Below are positions 1 to 15,500 of a stretch of 64,000 nt of DNA, in pieces. Below the pieces are notes generated by a model. The model saw only the letters and a program-made list of their open reading frames with translations. It had not been told where the DNA came from and searched no databases. The translations under genes and the position numbers were made by a program. The stretch is from Balanoglossus misakiensis (lineage: Eukaryota > Hemichordata): positions 10,726,001-10,790,000 of the forward strand of contig CM082581.2 in NCBI GenBank assembly GCA_040954595.2. Reading direction: 5' to 3'. How positions within the stretch are numbered: position 1 is the stretch's first letter; each line of letters opens with the position of its first letter.

Positions 1-3000
1 ATACATGCATACATGGCAGAGCACAATCTGTCGGCATGGTGTTTGAATTCCCAATTTCTGATGTAAAAACGTAAAGGTTGAATTAAAAGAATGTAATCCG
101 CCCGTGATTGCAGTGGATTCTATCAGCAGTCCGCCCCAGGGTTGCTCCGAAGTGGTTTACACAAGCGGTTCCTCCCCCAGGCACGGGAAGGTGTCGTGAG
201 CAAACATTTGTGATGGCATCAAAGGGCGAACCTTTCGCGCTTGTCATTTTTTTGACATTTTCCCACCCAGAGCGATACAAATCGATTAGTTTCTTCAGTA
301 GACGTTATTTTTAGTGTTTTCAAAGATATTCGATTTTTTTTCTGTGGTTGATTAGCGGGCTTACGAAATGTCAGGCGGAAGAACCGAAGGCAAGTAAAGG
401 ACAAAAAGTTACTTAACTAACAACCACCGCGTATATGTATTTATGTGGGGCTGAACGAAGCAATTAAAGTATGTGCGAAAACATGAATGTGTGCGGGGAT
501 CACAGTTCTCCAAGCTATCTCATGTAATCGTGGACTTTAACAAACTTGCAGAATTTACATATAGCCATATTCGGTAAAAAGAAAAAAGCGCGTCTAAGTC
601 GTCCAATGATCGTCTGGGCCCTAAAGTCGTCTAGTGACACTTTTATTTTTCGCGCGGTGAACGTTTATAAAATTGGCCAGAGTTTATCTTTCTATGGTAA
701 TTGTGGATAAAGTCGAGTACATGCCAGTATTAGGTTTTTCTTCAAGGTAAGCCGGGCAGTCAATGTATACATGCACTCAGAAACACCAGCAAGGTAAAGC
801 CACGAATACAGCCAATATAGACTCTATACCTGCAAATTCTAACTTTATTTCCGTTTGACTCGTTTCCAGAGATGAGGAAATTACATACAGATTCAAACGG
901 CAGTTACATGTATATTGCGGGGGAAAGATATGAACGTGGTATGTCAATGCAAGTTCCTCATTAGTATTGCAGTCCTGCCCTAGCTGGCATTTGTCAACGA
1001 TATTATATAGAAGACGCTTGTAAAGCCAATCTCGGGGGATATGGCTGATGGAGAACAGATAGCGTTCCGCTCGACATGATAGATTTCCCTTCTTACTCTC
1101 CACTTCTGTAAAGGTCAGTGCCACTTGTCAAAGGAATGACAAACAGTGCTAGAAAGTTTCCCGGTTCCTTGAATCTGCTCGTTTCCAAGATATAAAAAAA
1201 TAACCTGATGCGAAGCTGTTTTAGAGGCTATTTTTTACAATACATCCACGTCTTATATAATCGGTAACAAAAGTCGCTGATTTGGAAAATGGGATCTATG
1301 GACAAGCAGACTGACTACCATTCAGTTGTGGCGAATAATCGCATAGTGGGCTCGGAAGCACTGTTCCAACGCCCATGCATAAGATATGAACATTCGTTGA
1401 AAGTGTCACTTCTCAAATATGTGTATAATACCCAATATTGAAGTAATGCACATATATTAGTTTGCCGTCAAATTTACGACATACGCATTGCTTGCCTTAG
1501 CAACATCGCTTTAACACATAAACCCGAACGTCCGATCAATGGCGCGATGTAAAACACGGGTTGGACGCCACTTGTTCTTAAACAGTCTGTAGGAAGTAAC
1601 AAGCAACCAAGCTCAGCCCTTGAGGCAACTGGGTATACATATAGGCCTGTAATATGGCTTTGACAATTAAATGGTTGATTTTGCACCTGCTTTGGGGATA
1701 TTCTAGAGTTTAGTAACGGAAGCGCGGGAGTTAGAATGTCGAAAGCCTGTCACTGCGGCTAAAGAAGTGTCAGATATGTCATAGTTAGTGTAGTAGAGAA
1801 GTCTGGTTGAGAAGAAACGAGGCAACGAGCATGTCTTGAAGACGTGTTACATCGTTTCTGCGACAAGGAAAGAAGTTGAGAACAGCGAACCCACAGGCAA
1901 CGTTAAGAGATAAACAGATAAGGATATTTCGAGTAATTTGATAGCATTTGCAATTTTAGTCGTTAACGTATGTCAGCGATCGCGTAGCCCCATAAGCTGC
2001 AACTTATGGCAATCATCCGGTACATGGCGAGTAAGTCTTGAAATGTGCTCAACCTAAGCTGGGCGGAATGGAATATTGCCGTTTAAATGTGGGAGACTGG
2101 TTATGGTATATGCTTGCTACTTTATTACCGCACTTGGTTCAAATGGTAATACAGAGAACCATGTGGTAACAAAAAATTGAATGTATATTCTATTTTAGAA
2201 TATATTTCCTGGACAATGAATAAAAAAAGATTCCTTCTTAGATGTGGCGCATTGGTATAATAAATGGCACTCGCGTCTGCTGATTGAAATCAGCCTCGAT
2301 GAACATAATGTTAGCGGTATTAAATTAGTTAACGTACTGTGCAGCCAGCCGTAAACGTTCATATGGGAGCTCTAGAAATTGATCTGATTTTCTACATCAG
2401 TGGCGAGGATTCTTCAAAAATGTGACCTGGTTTTTCAACTTCACCGCCTCGTTATCTGGTCCTGACAGCGAGGATTAACATTCATCCTTCCGCGCAAGTG
2501 CGTGTCATGGCAACACGAAGCGCGCGCGCGAAAAGAAAAAACGAGTGAAGACATCGCTGGACGTTCCACGGAAGTCGCATATGTCAATGCTGTCGAAAAT
2601 ATCAAGTGGTGTGTGTTTACTTCATTTGCTGAGCGATTCAGTGCCGCAAGTTTTGGTCTCAAGTCCCACTACGCATTCATATATCATTTACCTGAAGAGA
2701 TTAATGACGTATCTACGATGTCATTTGAATACTCAGTACGCACATGACGATAATTGTCTTCGTTCCTCTTTCTATTTTGGTATTAGCTGAGACAATCAGA
2801 AATGAGTGTTTTTCACTCGATTCTTCAAAATAACATGTTCATCGAAAAAATTCCGTTTCGGCAAAATATTCTGGAGAAAAGTATCTTGACTGGAAAACAG
2901 GCTATTTTGAAAATTGCGACCTGTGGCGTATTTATTTCGCCAATTTAATTTAATTTTCGTAAGAAAAAAGAATAGTGTTTGGTCACTTCCGAAACCTCAC

Positions 3001-3534
3001 CGTCATGTAATATCGTATATCGGTGAACAACTAAACTCGCACATGGTCTTAATATCAAATTTTCAATATGTTTTCCTTCTAAATTCGCGGTAACGATATT
3101 GACATTGACCTTCCATATATAAAATTTAGTTTTTCAGTCCCCGCCAGCCATAGAATGGTGACGTATGTATGTACGTATAAGATATTTTCTTCAACACCAT
3201 GCGACAATGGCCGCCAGTCAACAATGTCGTTCTACGTTCTTAAGATCACGTTCCAGAAAACGTGCTGTCTGAAACACTAAAACTGATTTGTTTATCGAAG
3301 CTGAAACGTTGAAAATAAACTGTAGTTTACATCTCCAAGTATTATTTGATCTCATTGCAAGAGAGTCTAGTGCATCTCACCTATGCAAATTATTCATGAC
3401 CTTTTGGTGGTGATTACCCATGAAAAAGACACGGAAATTTACTTGAGATGAACACATCTTCTGCATCAATAAAGCATTCTTTTTCACTTACGTATACACA
3501 ATAATGTTTGATCATGTCTTAAATTAATTTAGGC
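1..3534. other. Non-coding stretch left of the FN3 gene
   Basis: No exon with a convincing splice frame or recognisable protein was seen here on either strand. It should include the 3' untranslated region of the minus-strand FN3 gene that ends at 3,535. A TTTATT at 2,931-2,936, which reads AATAAA on the minus strand, is the only poly(A) signal candidate I noted, about 600 bases past the stop. Further exons of an alternative transcript could lie here but none could be supported. Confidence 0.4.
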
Positions 3535-6500
3535 CTAAATGACATTAGTGCTTGAAGACCCAGATTTCCTAAGCTCCGAACGACGATATATTAACTTTAC
3601 ATTCCAGCCACTTAACAGTGATTCGAGATGACCCCATTCCAATTTGGCATTTTCTATATGCTTGTGTGGGCATGTGACTGTTCTTTTCTGATTTCCTTCG
3701 CCGGTGACTCTGTCCTGAATTGCCTCAAAGTATATAGGCCCCACGGGAACTGCAAGTTGAGCACAAACAAGCAGTCCGCCGAGCAACAACGTCAGTCGCC
3801 TATTCCGCAAACATAAGCTCAGCAGTTTCAGGCAGAAACAGTGAGAATGACAGAAATAGAGATATTTCGCCGAGGTAGCTTTAATTGTGGTGATAAACAA
3901 GACGAGAAAAACACAGGTTCAAGGGCCTAATTGAATGTACACAATGTGTCTTCTTTGAAGACCGAATACGCTTCGCTGAATCCTCCTCGGAGCCCAGTCT
4001 CTCTTGATCGATTACAACGCATCCAGGACCATCTGGATATATAGCGTCAAAGGCTTTACTGGGCACCAAGAGAATTGCACTCATTTTCGAACGCGAGTGC
4101 AACGACCATCAAATGCCAAGATACGGGCACTGGTCGTTGCCGCTAGCAACGCGCGCGGTGGCTTCTGAAGCACAATTACGCACTAGGCAAGCCAAAGCGA
4201 ACAGAAGAGGGGAAAATCACAAAATAATTTCATTCTGCGATGGTGCGTAGGTGAACGACAGAGTTGGCAATGAAATGTTGATCAACGATAAATGTGTTCG
4301 CTGATGCAAAGGGGGCACTGTCAAAGAGTTATCTTAACACAGCACGTGACGTCACATCTAACTATTAGATTTAATCAATTTTGCGGCTATACACGACACC
4401 TCTATACATTGAGCAGTCGTGGATCGAATGCAATAGTACGAAGTGAAGAAAGGGTAAGCACAGAATAGAGATCCCGGTAGGATGCGTCATATGACGTGAT
4501 CATTGCATCCCCATTGATCCTTGGTATTGAAAGCTATACAGGTATTGGATCCTATAGTACCGTCCCCCGCTGACATCTAAACACACATATCTTACCTGCC
4601 GACGGTTGCCACTGCACGCGAACACACGGTGGCTGTTTGCCTTCGATTGTGACATTGTGGGTGGTAATATTGCTCGGAGGAGACTTATTCCCTTGAAAGT
4701 TTTCTGAAAAGATAAGTCAGATAAACATGTTTAAGAAGTAGTCTATGCAACCTTTCATTTTCACTAGACCCGATAGATAGATAGCTTGGTTAAATAATTT
4801 ATTTCAGAGTCGGTGCTAAATATTTGCCATCGCGCAATATTATGAAACCCGTATAACTTTATCATTATTCATTTGCATCCAATTGTTGTTTTTGAATTAT
4901 TCTCCATAAAAGAAATAACATCTATGCTCGAGGAAAATGTGGGCTCGGTAGGTGAAAGAGATGACCTCGAAATTTAATATTGTGAAGTATCTAAAGTGTT
5001 AGGAGGAGTAATGGCAGTATAATCGACTTGGTTGTATTTTTAATGTCGTTTTATCAGAGATAATTGGCTCTTTTGAATGCACGACTACTGAAGTAGAGCG
5101 TATATATCTTCTTACGGTAGCCATACGATATTTGACATTATGTCTTTCTATCACTCGTCCAAGGTCGCCAAGCGTGTCGAGTTTTATGTATACTGCAATT
5201 TATCTCCTATCAGTGAACACCGCGAATTAAGCAGATAACATTGCCACTGTACAAACTGCATTATCGCCACGTTTTTTTTAAGTGCAATGTTGTTCGTGCG
5301 AGAGTTATTTTGGCGGGTTTTCTTTGATGTTAGCTTTTATGCTGCGCGCATTTCCAAAATAGAAATTTAATAAGATTCCTAGTGACAATGTGTGTACCTG
5401 CCACACAATATCTTCAACGACTCTCGATAAAAGAACGGCCCAATAGGTGTAAATCTACTTAGCTCGCAAAATTTGCCTTTGCCACCCGCAGTGATATACA
5501 TGCATGTGTGTACAATAACCTAGATATTATTTTCTTTTACTTCGCCATGTTTGCTTTCTCAAAAAAGTGCCAGAGCTAGACCAAGTTAACCTCACTCACC
5601 CAACAATCCATCCATCCCCTTACATGCACTATCATGCCAGCGTTATCGCATATACACACACGGAATATTGAGATATTTAAATCCTTCATAAAAGTCTTAA
5701 ACTCACACAGGCACATATTTGATGCCTCAAACATTATCCCGTCATGCCTTCACGTACAGCATGCTCATAATAATTTACTCGTACCATTTACCCTACGGTT
5801 GTTCGGGATGTGCTTACCTGGCGCTATTCTCATCCATTCGCTCTGCGCTTCACGGGAAACGTTTCCCACCCGCTGAATTACTTTAAATTTATACGGGGTG
5901 TCTATCCGAAGACCTTTGATACTTGCGAATGTCTCGCTGACCTGAAAATAAAGCGTATAAATTTAGCTAAGTACATGTATGGAGATGTAACAATCAGACC
6001 ACATAATATGATTGCCCAATTATCCAAGTGGCCACCCAAGTGAGAATACGCGATTGGCCATATCCCCACTATCTGTGGTATAACTGTGGTTAAATTTGCA
6101 TGGTGAGCGAACATGTCAAAGAATCATGATGATACCGGGACCTGCAACTCACGCGTTCTTTGGTTGCTCTCGCGAGACTCCTGCACGAGATGCCACAGCA
6201 GATGTGGCTTACCGTATTTTGGAACGTTTTGAGACGAGGATTAATAAACCATAAAAGAATTACACAAATGGTGTCATCTCGTATCTCCAGGGAGTGAACA
6301 GCTTCGTTTATTGTGTGAGCATTGATCGTTTTGTGTAAATTTTAATGCGATACTCGGAGATTTAAATTGCTTAGTACTATCATAATGCTTGCTAAGAAGC
6401 ATTGGCAAAATCGAATAATGACTAATGAATAATGGAACATCTTTCTCGGCTCACTTTGAAAGTGAACGAATATTAGGCTTAAGACTAATCATACCCAACA

Positions 6501-9500
6501 GACGCACTTTTCTCAGCATCGTTGGCAAATGACGTCACTAATATCCAAATGCTCACAAGTTTACTTTTAAATAAGTTAAACTCAAGTTCAGAATTTAATG
6601 TAATACCAAAAGATGAAAACACGACAAAAAACGAATTCGTCCAATTCCTGAAATATTAGAATTTCACTTGGCCGTCATTAGCCACGGACCCTATAATAAC
6701 CACCGAATCGTACGGTATCGTCTTCCATACGTCACATACGTTGTGCTTGGTTACAACCCAGAGAGAATTTAATTAAGAATTGCCAGTGGAGGATTTCACA
6801 AAACCAGTATTGGCGCGGAGAAAATACACTCGAATATATGTCAACTGGTCAACGACCTGATGTCTACGTGCAAAGAAAAAGGTAAGTGCATGCATACATG
6901 GTTTAAAAAATACGTGTTAAAATATAAAAATGTATACAGAAAATAATTAAAATTGTCAAAAATGTAAACTGCTGCTGGATGTTTAAGGCAAACAGAGCGA
7001 GAAATGCCCGTCGGCGATTTTATGTAAAGTTGCATATAATTATGAACCGCCGGTTCATCGTGAAAGAACCTCAGTATCCTGGCCGAGTAATTAGTACTGT
7101 ACAATACAATTGAGAACAGTCGTGCGCATATGTGGGATTTCAAAACGACAGATGTGTTTAGTATAAAAATAATTATCAAACTGGAGCGGGGAATTCACTC
7201 ACTAATGAGCATCCTTTAGGCGCCTTATTATAGAAGCCGTGCGTAAAAAGGCTATTTGAGATGGAAAGCTGGAAGATATTTACGATTGTTGTGATTTTTA
7301 TGACATGTTTTGGCTCAACTCGTTACTTGACTTGCACTATTTCCCCCTTGTGTCTGTCGGCGCCAGTATTTTTTTAATATCAGGAAAAAAGACCCGAGAA
7401 TGATATTTCAAACTAAGTTAGGCCTAATGGTGAGTTAATGGTGCTTTTTAAACAGTTTGTCCATTTTAAGATCGTTCTTCTCTATACATGTAAACAAATT
7501 CCAAAAATCATTATTTCGCTTCATTTTGATACACAACACCTAAACTTTTCTGTTATCATCTTCAAAAACATCGAACTACTTCCAACGTCGTCATGCAAAC
7601 TGGTTCTCACTGTATTTGTGAAATTCAACCTTTCAGCACCAAAGGCAAATTCCGTACAAAGTGGGCGACGCGATTTGATTGTGCTCGTTAGTTGCTGTGA
7701 TTTCGCCGCCATTGATAACTTCAATGGTTGCAATTTATACGTAGTGGGTTTTGTAGGTTGTCTTTCAAGAGGTTATTTTCATCTAGCGTGAAGACTTTCC
7801 GCGCTGTCTGTTTGTAGTGTTTGTAAACCCAGTTTGTTCCGCGGCCTCTTTTGTTGAATTCTCCCTTATTTAGTCGCTACTTTCGCCAATTGATTTCCAC
7901 AAAGACGTAGCGCAGGAGCCACGTGATTAAACACGTGGTGTTTTGGTCCGGCTCTGCTGTTTCAGCCCTTGGATCAGCGAACACACATGCACAAGTACAA
8001 AGCAATACTGATCAGCAACGGATATGTCAGACTACAGACATGGCACCACAGACCTTTTCCACATCAAAATTAGGCTGAGACGCTTTTGAGTGCTAAAATT
8101 GTTAAAACAATGTCTGTGAACACACAGGGCGGTGTTGCATTGATAAATAATCGTTTCAAACACTAAAGTACATGTACTCTCATTGGCGGATCGAGAGGAC
8201 AAGTCTTAATCTTCTCACTTCTAGCCTTCAGCATATCTCCATATGCGTATATGACGTCCTGTATTGCTCAATAAGCTGATGGGCTCTATTCAGAAGCTGG
8301 GAAATCCGTGTCAAAGACGTCCGTGTCTTCAAGTCAAGATATGCAATCCCTCAAAAGAGCACGCGAATATTGAGAGGTTTTACACTGGAAGATATTAATG
8401 ATACTTACATTAGTTCGACGGGTCCAGTCACCCTGCTCTTTGAGACGCGATAACACTTCATAACTCGCTTCCTTTGTGACGTCATCTCCAGCTGTCCACG
8501 TAAGTCCGATACTGGCACTCCCGTGACATAGCATTCTTGGCGGTGTTAAAAGTGACAGACCATCATCTTAGAAGTAAATATAAAAAAAGAAACGATTAGC
8601 AGGTATGTCAAAAAAACTGCTTCAATAACACCAACAAATCACCAGATGGCGAGTATTTATCAGTGTGATTTATTACAAGTACATATAAATAACATGGCAG
8701 CTTCTGTACGGATTAAGTGACATGTAAATCAACTGTATTGCCAGACACAGTGACCTTCTCAGTGTTTTGCGCAAGCTGTAGTTGTGAATTGCATGAATAA
8801 ATAACGAGACTTTCACGTTGCTATAGAAAGCGACAGGCAGAAATTGTGTGCTTACGCCTTCGCTCGGAATAATCAGTTCACGACTATTTCAGTTTGACCC
8901 GTGACAGTTTCAATCAATTGTAAAAGGCGATAGGGGTAATTCATATCTGCAAGGTTTCATTTACTTTCGAGACTGGTATCATTCACCATCATTTTAAGTG
9001 TATCGCCGCGACGGCCATAACACGTACCGATGTTGACATTTAACCTAAGACTGGCTAACGTCGTTTAGGATAAGACTTGAAATTGCGACAGCTTTGGCTT
9101 GCATTGCCTGCTAAATATTGAACAAGTTAAGAAAGTTGATTACGCAACATTCCTTTTGCCATTTCGAAGAGCCACTTCAGCAATTTACAAAAAAAAAAAC
9201 ATTATTTTTTTTAATAAAAAATCACTGCAAATATTTTCTTTTCGGTTATCTTTCTCGGAGATATAAAACTGTCAAATCGGCATCTTGTAATCGTTTTGGT
9301 GACATTTAGGAGTTGTTTACAGTTGGTTTTATAAATGCAGTTATAAATGGCCAGGAGGGGCAATGCATCAGCGAAATTTACAAGAGGATTGGGGAAAGGG
9401 TAAAGTCGGAAAGAAAACCTGCCACAACAATTGCGGAAAAGGATTCAATAAAATCTCCACTGGCGCATTTCGGAAGGTTTAAATGTTTTACTATGCTATG

Positions 9501-12500
9501 ACCATGACAAAGCAGAAAGCCTCTGATAGGATTAATCTGAACGTTCCCTTCACAGTACAATGGGAAACGTATATGCGAGATAAGCACTGAGTGACTGCGA
9601 CAGTGTGATCGCGGTAGGTATAAATATCCCCAAGCATTTTCCTCGTTCATCGTAACGAGACACGTGTGCAGAATCCATAGTTATCATCGGGAGCCGACTC
9701 TGGCTATCTGCTTCGGCTGTGATTATGCTACATTCAGATGTAAAGGAGACAGAGAAACAGCTGGTTTCGGCGTTACTGCCCTGTTATTAGGATCAGTCAC
9801 CAGGGAAATACAAGCCTTTGGAAGGGTTCTACAGAATCACGAAACTTGGGAGTTGCTTCTTGAACCCGTGGCCTTTATTGCGAGAGAGAACAATCACAGA
9901 AAAGAATATTTTAAAGGTCATGGGTTAAAAACATCCGCATGAACTCAGTTTTATATTACTTCCATGAAACCCGCTTATTTCTTTTATTACCGTTTTAAGC
10001 AGTTTACGGAACAAATGCGAAATTGCATTTCCTGGTTAAACGAGCCTACCGAATAGTTTTGACGAAACAAGGAAAGCTACATCTCCACTCATAAACAATT
10101 GTATCAAATTATAAAAGACATGAGCAAACAGCTTTGTCATTATTATATTATATGGCATTTTATGCAATAAATATTTATGCTGAAAATAGCACGGCGGTAA
10201 AAATCAGAAAATTATTGAGATAAACACATTTCAAAATTATTTTTTTCACACCATTAACCTCGTAGAAAATGAGAGCCATCATTTGAAATGGTATTCACGA
10301 AGCCATTTCTTTACAAAAATGTTGTTCTGATACAAACTTGTCCAATATCCACCGACACATGCTGGCTTATTATGTTACCGTTGAAACCTTGACATGCATT
10401 TTCTAAAGGTGTTATGATATAACTGTATTTCGTACAGAAGTCGCGTTCGCCTATAGACACAGCCATTCCCTTCACAAACAAACTTGCCTGTTTGCATCGC
10501 CAAGTTTTAGTGATGGTTGAATGAAGCGTGCGTCATAGGTGCTTGTTTTTGGGTACAGAGAAACACAACATTCTCAGATCGTGATAATTTGTCAACGGCA
10601 ACAAAATAATCTCTCTGTGCCATTGTACGGACAAGCGTGATGTCTTGTGGCGTCCTGCTGCTATTAGCGGCGTCAGGTTTCAGTTGTTTATTAAATCATC
10701 CCGATTTCATGAACTGGCATAACAGATAGGTGGAGATTGAGTACAGCATAAGCTTAAATAACATTTCCCGTAGTTCCATTAACGCACTGACAATTTAAGT
10801 GACGCGTATAGTATTCTAATCCTAAAGTGGCAAAACACGCCAACCTGCAACATCCGAGTTTCCCAAAATGACCCACACATGACCCGCAAGAATAGTTCAG
10901 GCGTTTCCACTACACGGACTCCGATCGACTTCGCAATTGTTCCCAAGGTCGGATCAGTTAGCAGAAACTGTATTGCCGTCAACATTTCCTGATCATAGAG
11001 CCGGTTAATTTGTTCATTCGCGCTACCATTTTTTCCCCATAACTGGCATGACGCGCGCCTTCGGGTAACCGACCACTGTGTTCAACACGGCAGTGGATGC
11101 CAATGTTAATTAACACGGTCTATAGCGTTTCAGTGTCTCCTGTCTTGCAAAGCGAGCACCCCCTTCGGTCTATAATGTCCCAACTGAGTCGGTAACACAG
11201 TCTATACATATTTTACGCGCCTATCTTGCCTCAGGCATCAATACACGAGAATAAATCACGGTGATCAGGAATCCATTTCCGGATACAAGATAAGGTGCCA
11301 AATATCGAGCAAAAAGTAATACACCGGTCAACGCCTTATATGCGATATCGTCATACTTGGCATGAACGTGTCTGACCTGCGATCGCAGGAAATCCATTTC
11401 CAAAAGAATATAATTATGATCACTGATTTTTAGATCAAATTGATTTGTATCGAACGCGGAAGCGTTACACTAATTACGGCCTTGCAATATCGCTGTTCAT
11501 TGCAACAGCTGCCTCAAATTTAACTGCTGTTGAACCGGATTTGAAAGAGCCCCAAACCAAAGAGAGGAATACTTTTCGGTTACAGAAAAAGCCAGGTGAA
11601 CTCGCCCGGCTTTTAATATCCGCACAGAATGACGTCCAAGTGTCAAGTTGATGTATTTGGTCACGACAGTGGAATAATCGACTTCGCGTTCACTTCAGCG
11701 GATAATTCTCCCCGATTATCGGTTAACACGAGTCACCGATTTGCAATACGAGTCCCGGTCGCTTGTTCTGTCCCAAATAAAAAAGCTTTTGCGATAACCT
11801 CGCATGACGCCACGATGAGCATATGGAGCATGCTCACCAAATCGCAAGTCGACCAGATCCGATCTTCCACGCTTGGCATACGAATTAACTCGTTATGCCC
11901 GTTGTAATCTATGAGTGCAAATTCACGTCGATTAGTTATGTGTTTTCTCTTCAGTGCTAACGAAGTAAAGTAAAGTAATGTTCTGCGACAGTCGAGTACG
12001 CATAGCATATAATGGAACGAGTCCCCGGATGGTTGTTTGCCGAAGAAAAATAATGTATGCCGGTGAAGATGATAGAAGCATCTACATGTGCAGTTTTTTT
12101 TATCAGTCTGATTTTGTTCGGCGTCGCTTCCTGATAATTTTTAAACATATTTCATCTAATAAAATAACCATTAGTATATATACATGTATTTGAATATATT
12201 ATAGCCACGGCTGTCTTTCAAACTAAGTTAGACATCTTCAACTCCGACAACAACCTCTCTACTCTAATCCGCGGAAATATTAAATGTCCAATAACCGTGA
12301 TAAGTTCATTGGGAAAACAGGCTTCCACGTAACAGGCGTCTCGTCACGTTTTTAGATGCTGGGCAGTATGCTACTGTTTTTTAGATGCTAATACACCATT
12401 TCCAGAACTCCACGAGACTCTGCGAGATCATACGCGGCTATGCAGTTTATATGGGGAGACATTCTCATGTGATACATAACAAACAACACGTGGTCCATAA

Positions 12501-15500
12501 TGACGAACAAAACATACATTAGCTTTAAAACTAGCATTTGTCTCATACGGCCATCTATCAATGTAAATTTCAATTTTATAGTTAATAAATAAATTGTGGA
12601 TACCTTGGAGTGTTCGCCCTTGACATTTGGTATTCGATATTTACAACTGCACAAATTAGTCGGTATTGTCATGTTAACATCCATAGTATGAACTGCAATT
12701 TGTTAAAGCTGACCTTGAACGCAAAAGTCAATGAAAGCAGCCTTGACTTGTTATTACATTACTCTACAGTTAAGTGAAAGCTATACTCAAATCTATAAGA
12801 ATCGCGATACGCGTGTCCTATTTCACTCGATTGTACAGCGATGACAAGGTCCCGTGTGGTATTTCTATTGCTCTGAGACCGTTTCTTTGGCAATGAAGAA
12901 AACACTATTTTATACCAAACGTCATCTATACTTGAATGTATAGCCTATACTTGATGGAATATTTGGCATGACAGAGATGGATCATGCTCTCCTATGTGCT
13001 CAAAATATCGTTTATTGGAGTGTTTTTTTCAGTGACACCAATTCACTGTGCTATTAAAACAAGTAATACCCAGATGGAAAGTAGGACGGTTTGGAAGCGA
13101 CAGGGGAAACAACTGGCCTTTTCAAAGATTCAAGCAACTTCTTTGCGCAAAATGTCGCCCTTTGTGGACGCGTACATATTTAATGAGCTGTACGCTCGAT
13201 GTCTGCCAACAACTTGAAGCAAGATATGCCCAGTGCAAAAAACAGATAAACTGATATGATTATGTATCTTTCTTGTCCACATGCAGTAACTCTAAAAAAC
13301 ACACGTTATGAGGCTTCTCAACGAAGTATCATTTCCATCAATCTACTAAATTATTCCAAAAGGGCTTAACAGATAAATAAATGACATCTGGTCAGCCGTG
13401 GGAACTCAAATCGTCTGTCAAAAAATGAAGCCAGATTACTTCCCCGGGGGAGGGGGGGGCACAGATGTCCAACTGCTGTTTCAGCTTATCGGCTTATCGT
13501 GAACATCCGATGACAAGTTACCAGAAGGTATTTTAATTGGGCGGCGTATAATTCAATTGCACAACTCTTCTGGACAGAGACAAAGACATGTTGTAAATAC
13601 AAGCGCACCGGTGAACTATTGGATCTACATGTGATTAGTCAAAAATCACCCGTGAACACAAAGAAGAATATTTATCTCTTTCATTAATCAGACAATAAAA
13701 GCTTGACAAATATCTAAAAATAAATTATGTCCACCAATATGCCAAATCTATAGTCAGTCAACTTTTATGCACGTCCGCCATATAAATAGCAATCAATAGA
13801 TCAATTTCAACTGACACGCTATCATTTATACGAAGCTTTAAAGTCTCTTAACCTTACATGAATGTTTCATTGCGAATGTGTTGATTTATTATGTATGTAA
13901 TTAAAACGGCTGTGACGATGCAAATTACAGAACTCATCCAATACAACGCGTTTATGTGAAGCGCCATGTTCCGTGATTTACGGCCAGTCGGGTGACGACA
14001 AGAGATTCCTTTCGCTGTGAAACGCACCGCTTCGTGAGTTCTTGACCCGATATGACAGTCAGAAAAGTTTACCGCAAATTGTGGGATCGACGCGTTTGAT
14101 CCGACAGGCATTGTGGCCTTCAGAGTTTAATATGTTACATTGACTTCTGGCGTCTTTCCGATGACAAGGTTTTTATCAGTCTACAATTACTGGAACTCCG
14201 GCTCGCGCTTAAGTAATTGCAAAATGATTACACGGTAATGAGTTTTATGGTGCTTTTAACCATTTTGCCTCTAAAATGACCCCCGACCAAGATTGTGATT
14301 CTTAATGAGGACAAACTGAAGCGGTTGTCACTTCGAACACATCACATGATTGTCACTTGTTACTTCGTTAAATGATGCCAACGATCCCTTGCCTGGGGGG
14401 TCTCGTCTACATCTTCTAGTGGAGGTCCCTGCCCATTATTGTCCGCCTCCGCGGTTCTTTCGCCTTTATGGAAATGTCGCTTTTAATGAAACTACACTTT
14501 GGCATTAAGATTTACAAAGACAGAGCTTTGCTTCATCCAGGTCCCTGGACGGCCGGAACATTTTTTTGTTACATCTCCATATGGCGAAATGCCTTCTTAT
14601 AATAAACAGTTCTCATTTTAGCCGAGTAATACAACACATTTCATTGAATCACGTTTCAAGTGCACAGAAAGTCAACGTTACAGTTCCGGCCCGTCATTAG
14701 TATTCTGTGGAGGAACTCGCTATACAGTCCCCGCCTAATATCATTTTATGTATTTCATAAAGCCATGTGTATCTGTATTACCCAACAAATCTAACCATTC
14801 ATTTGGTTTTTTTTTTCAAAACCATTCGTGAGGACAGGAATATTTCCTTTATTATCAGATGAGTGAGTTCCCATACGTCATACAATTTATTTGATTCGAC
14901 TTGTCACGCTAACGTGAATTACACATTGCCTTTTCATCGAAAGGGATTGTGATTAAATCTATATTCTAATTCGTACATTCATGCGCTCAGCTGGAAATAC
15001 CGTATGGTAATCATATCCATAACATAGAGGAACACCACTGTAGGAAACAAATAACCAGAAGACACCATGAGATATATACAGTGGCAACCATGAAAGGCAG
15101 CTGGCCTTCCTTGAGTGAAACCAACGAGTGATGGCAGCCGTTTCGAAAAGAGTACGCTAGCCCTGCTCCACACGGTCGCGGCGCTCACCGCGAGCACACA
15201 TCGAGATTTGTTTCCCTAGACTTGCTGAGAGTTTGTTGACTACTAGTCAATTGTGAAGTGGCGCTGTACCCCTAAGAGCGATTCAAGCCGACGTGCTTGA
15301 GTTCCACAAATCACACGGTTGAGCGAATGAAAACAATGCAGACTAATGGTATCATGCTAACGGTTAGAGGACCGTGCATGTTGCGAACAATAGTCGCGCC
15401 AAATCTTCAGAGATAAAACTCGTGCTTGAGGATGATGTTATCAGAGATGACTCGTTCACATCACAAACATGTATCTCTTTTTTAAATACCTTATACATGT

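Noticed and set aside
3881-4102. Minus-strand 73-codon frame inside intron 4 of the FN3 gene
   Set aside because: No splice sites in a compatible phase and no domain similarity.
5115-5193. Minus-strand exon-like stretch ending at a GTAAGA donor inside intron 3 of the FN3 gene
   Set aside because: Poor pyrimidine tract, and its exit phase 0 does not fit the phase 1 entry of the next exon.
13854-14111. Minus-strand frame with a hydrophobic stretch after MALHINALYW, resembling an alternative signal-peptide exon for the FN3 gene
   Set aside because: Its likely donor (AT then GTAAGG) leaves in phase 2, while the next FN3 exon must be entered in phase 1.
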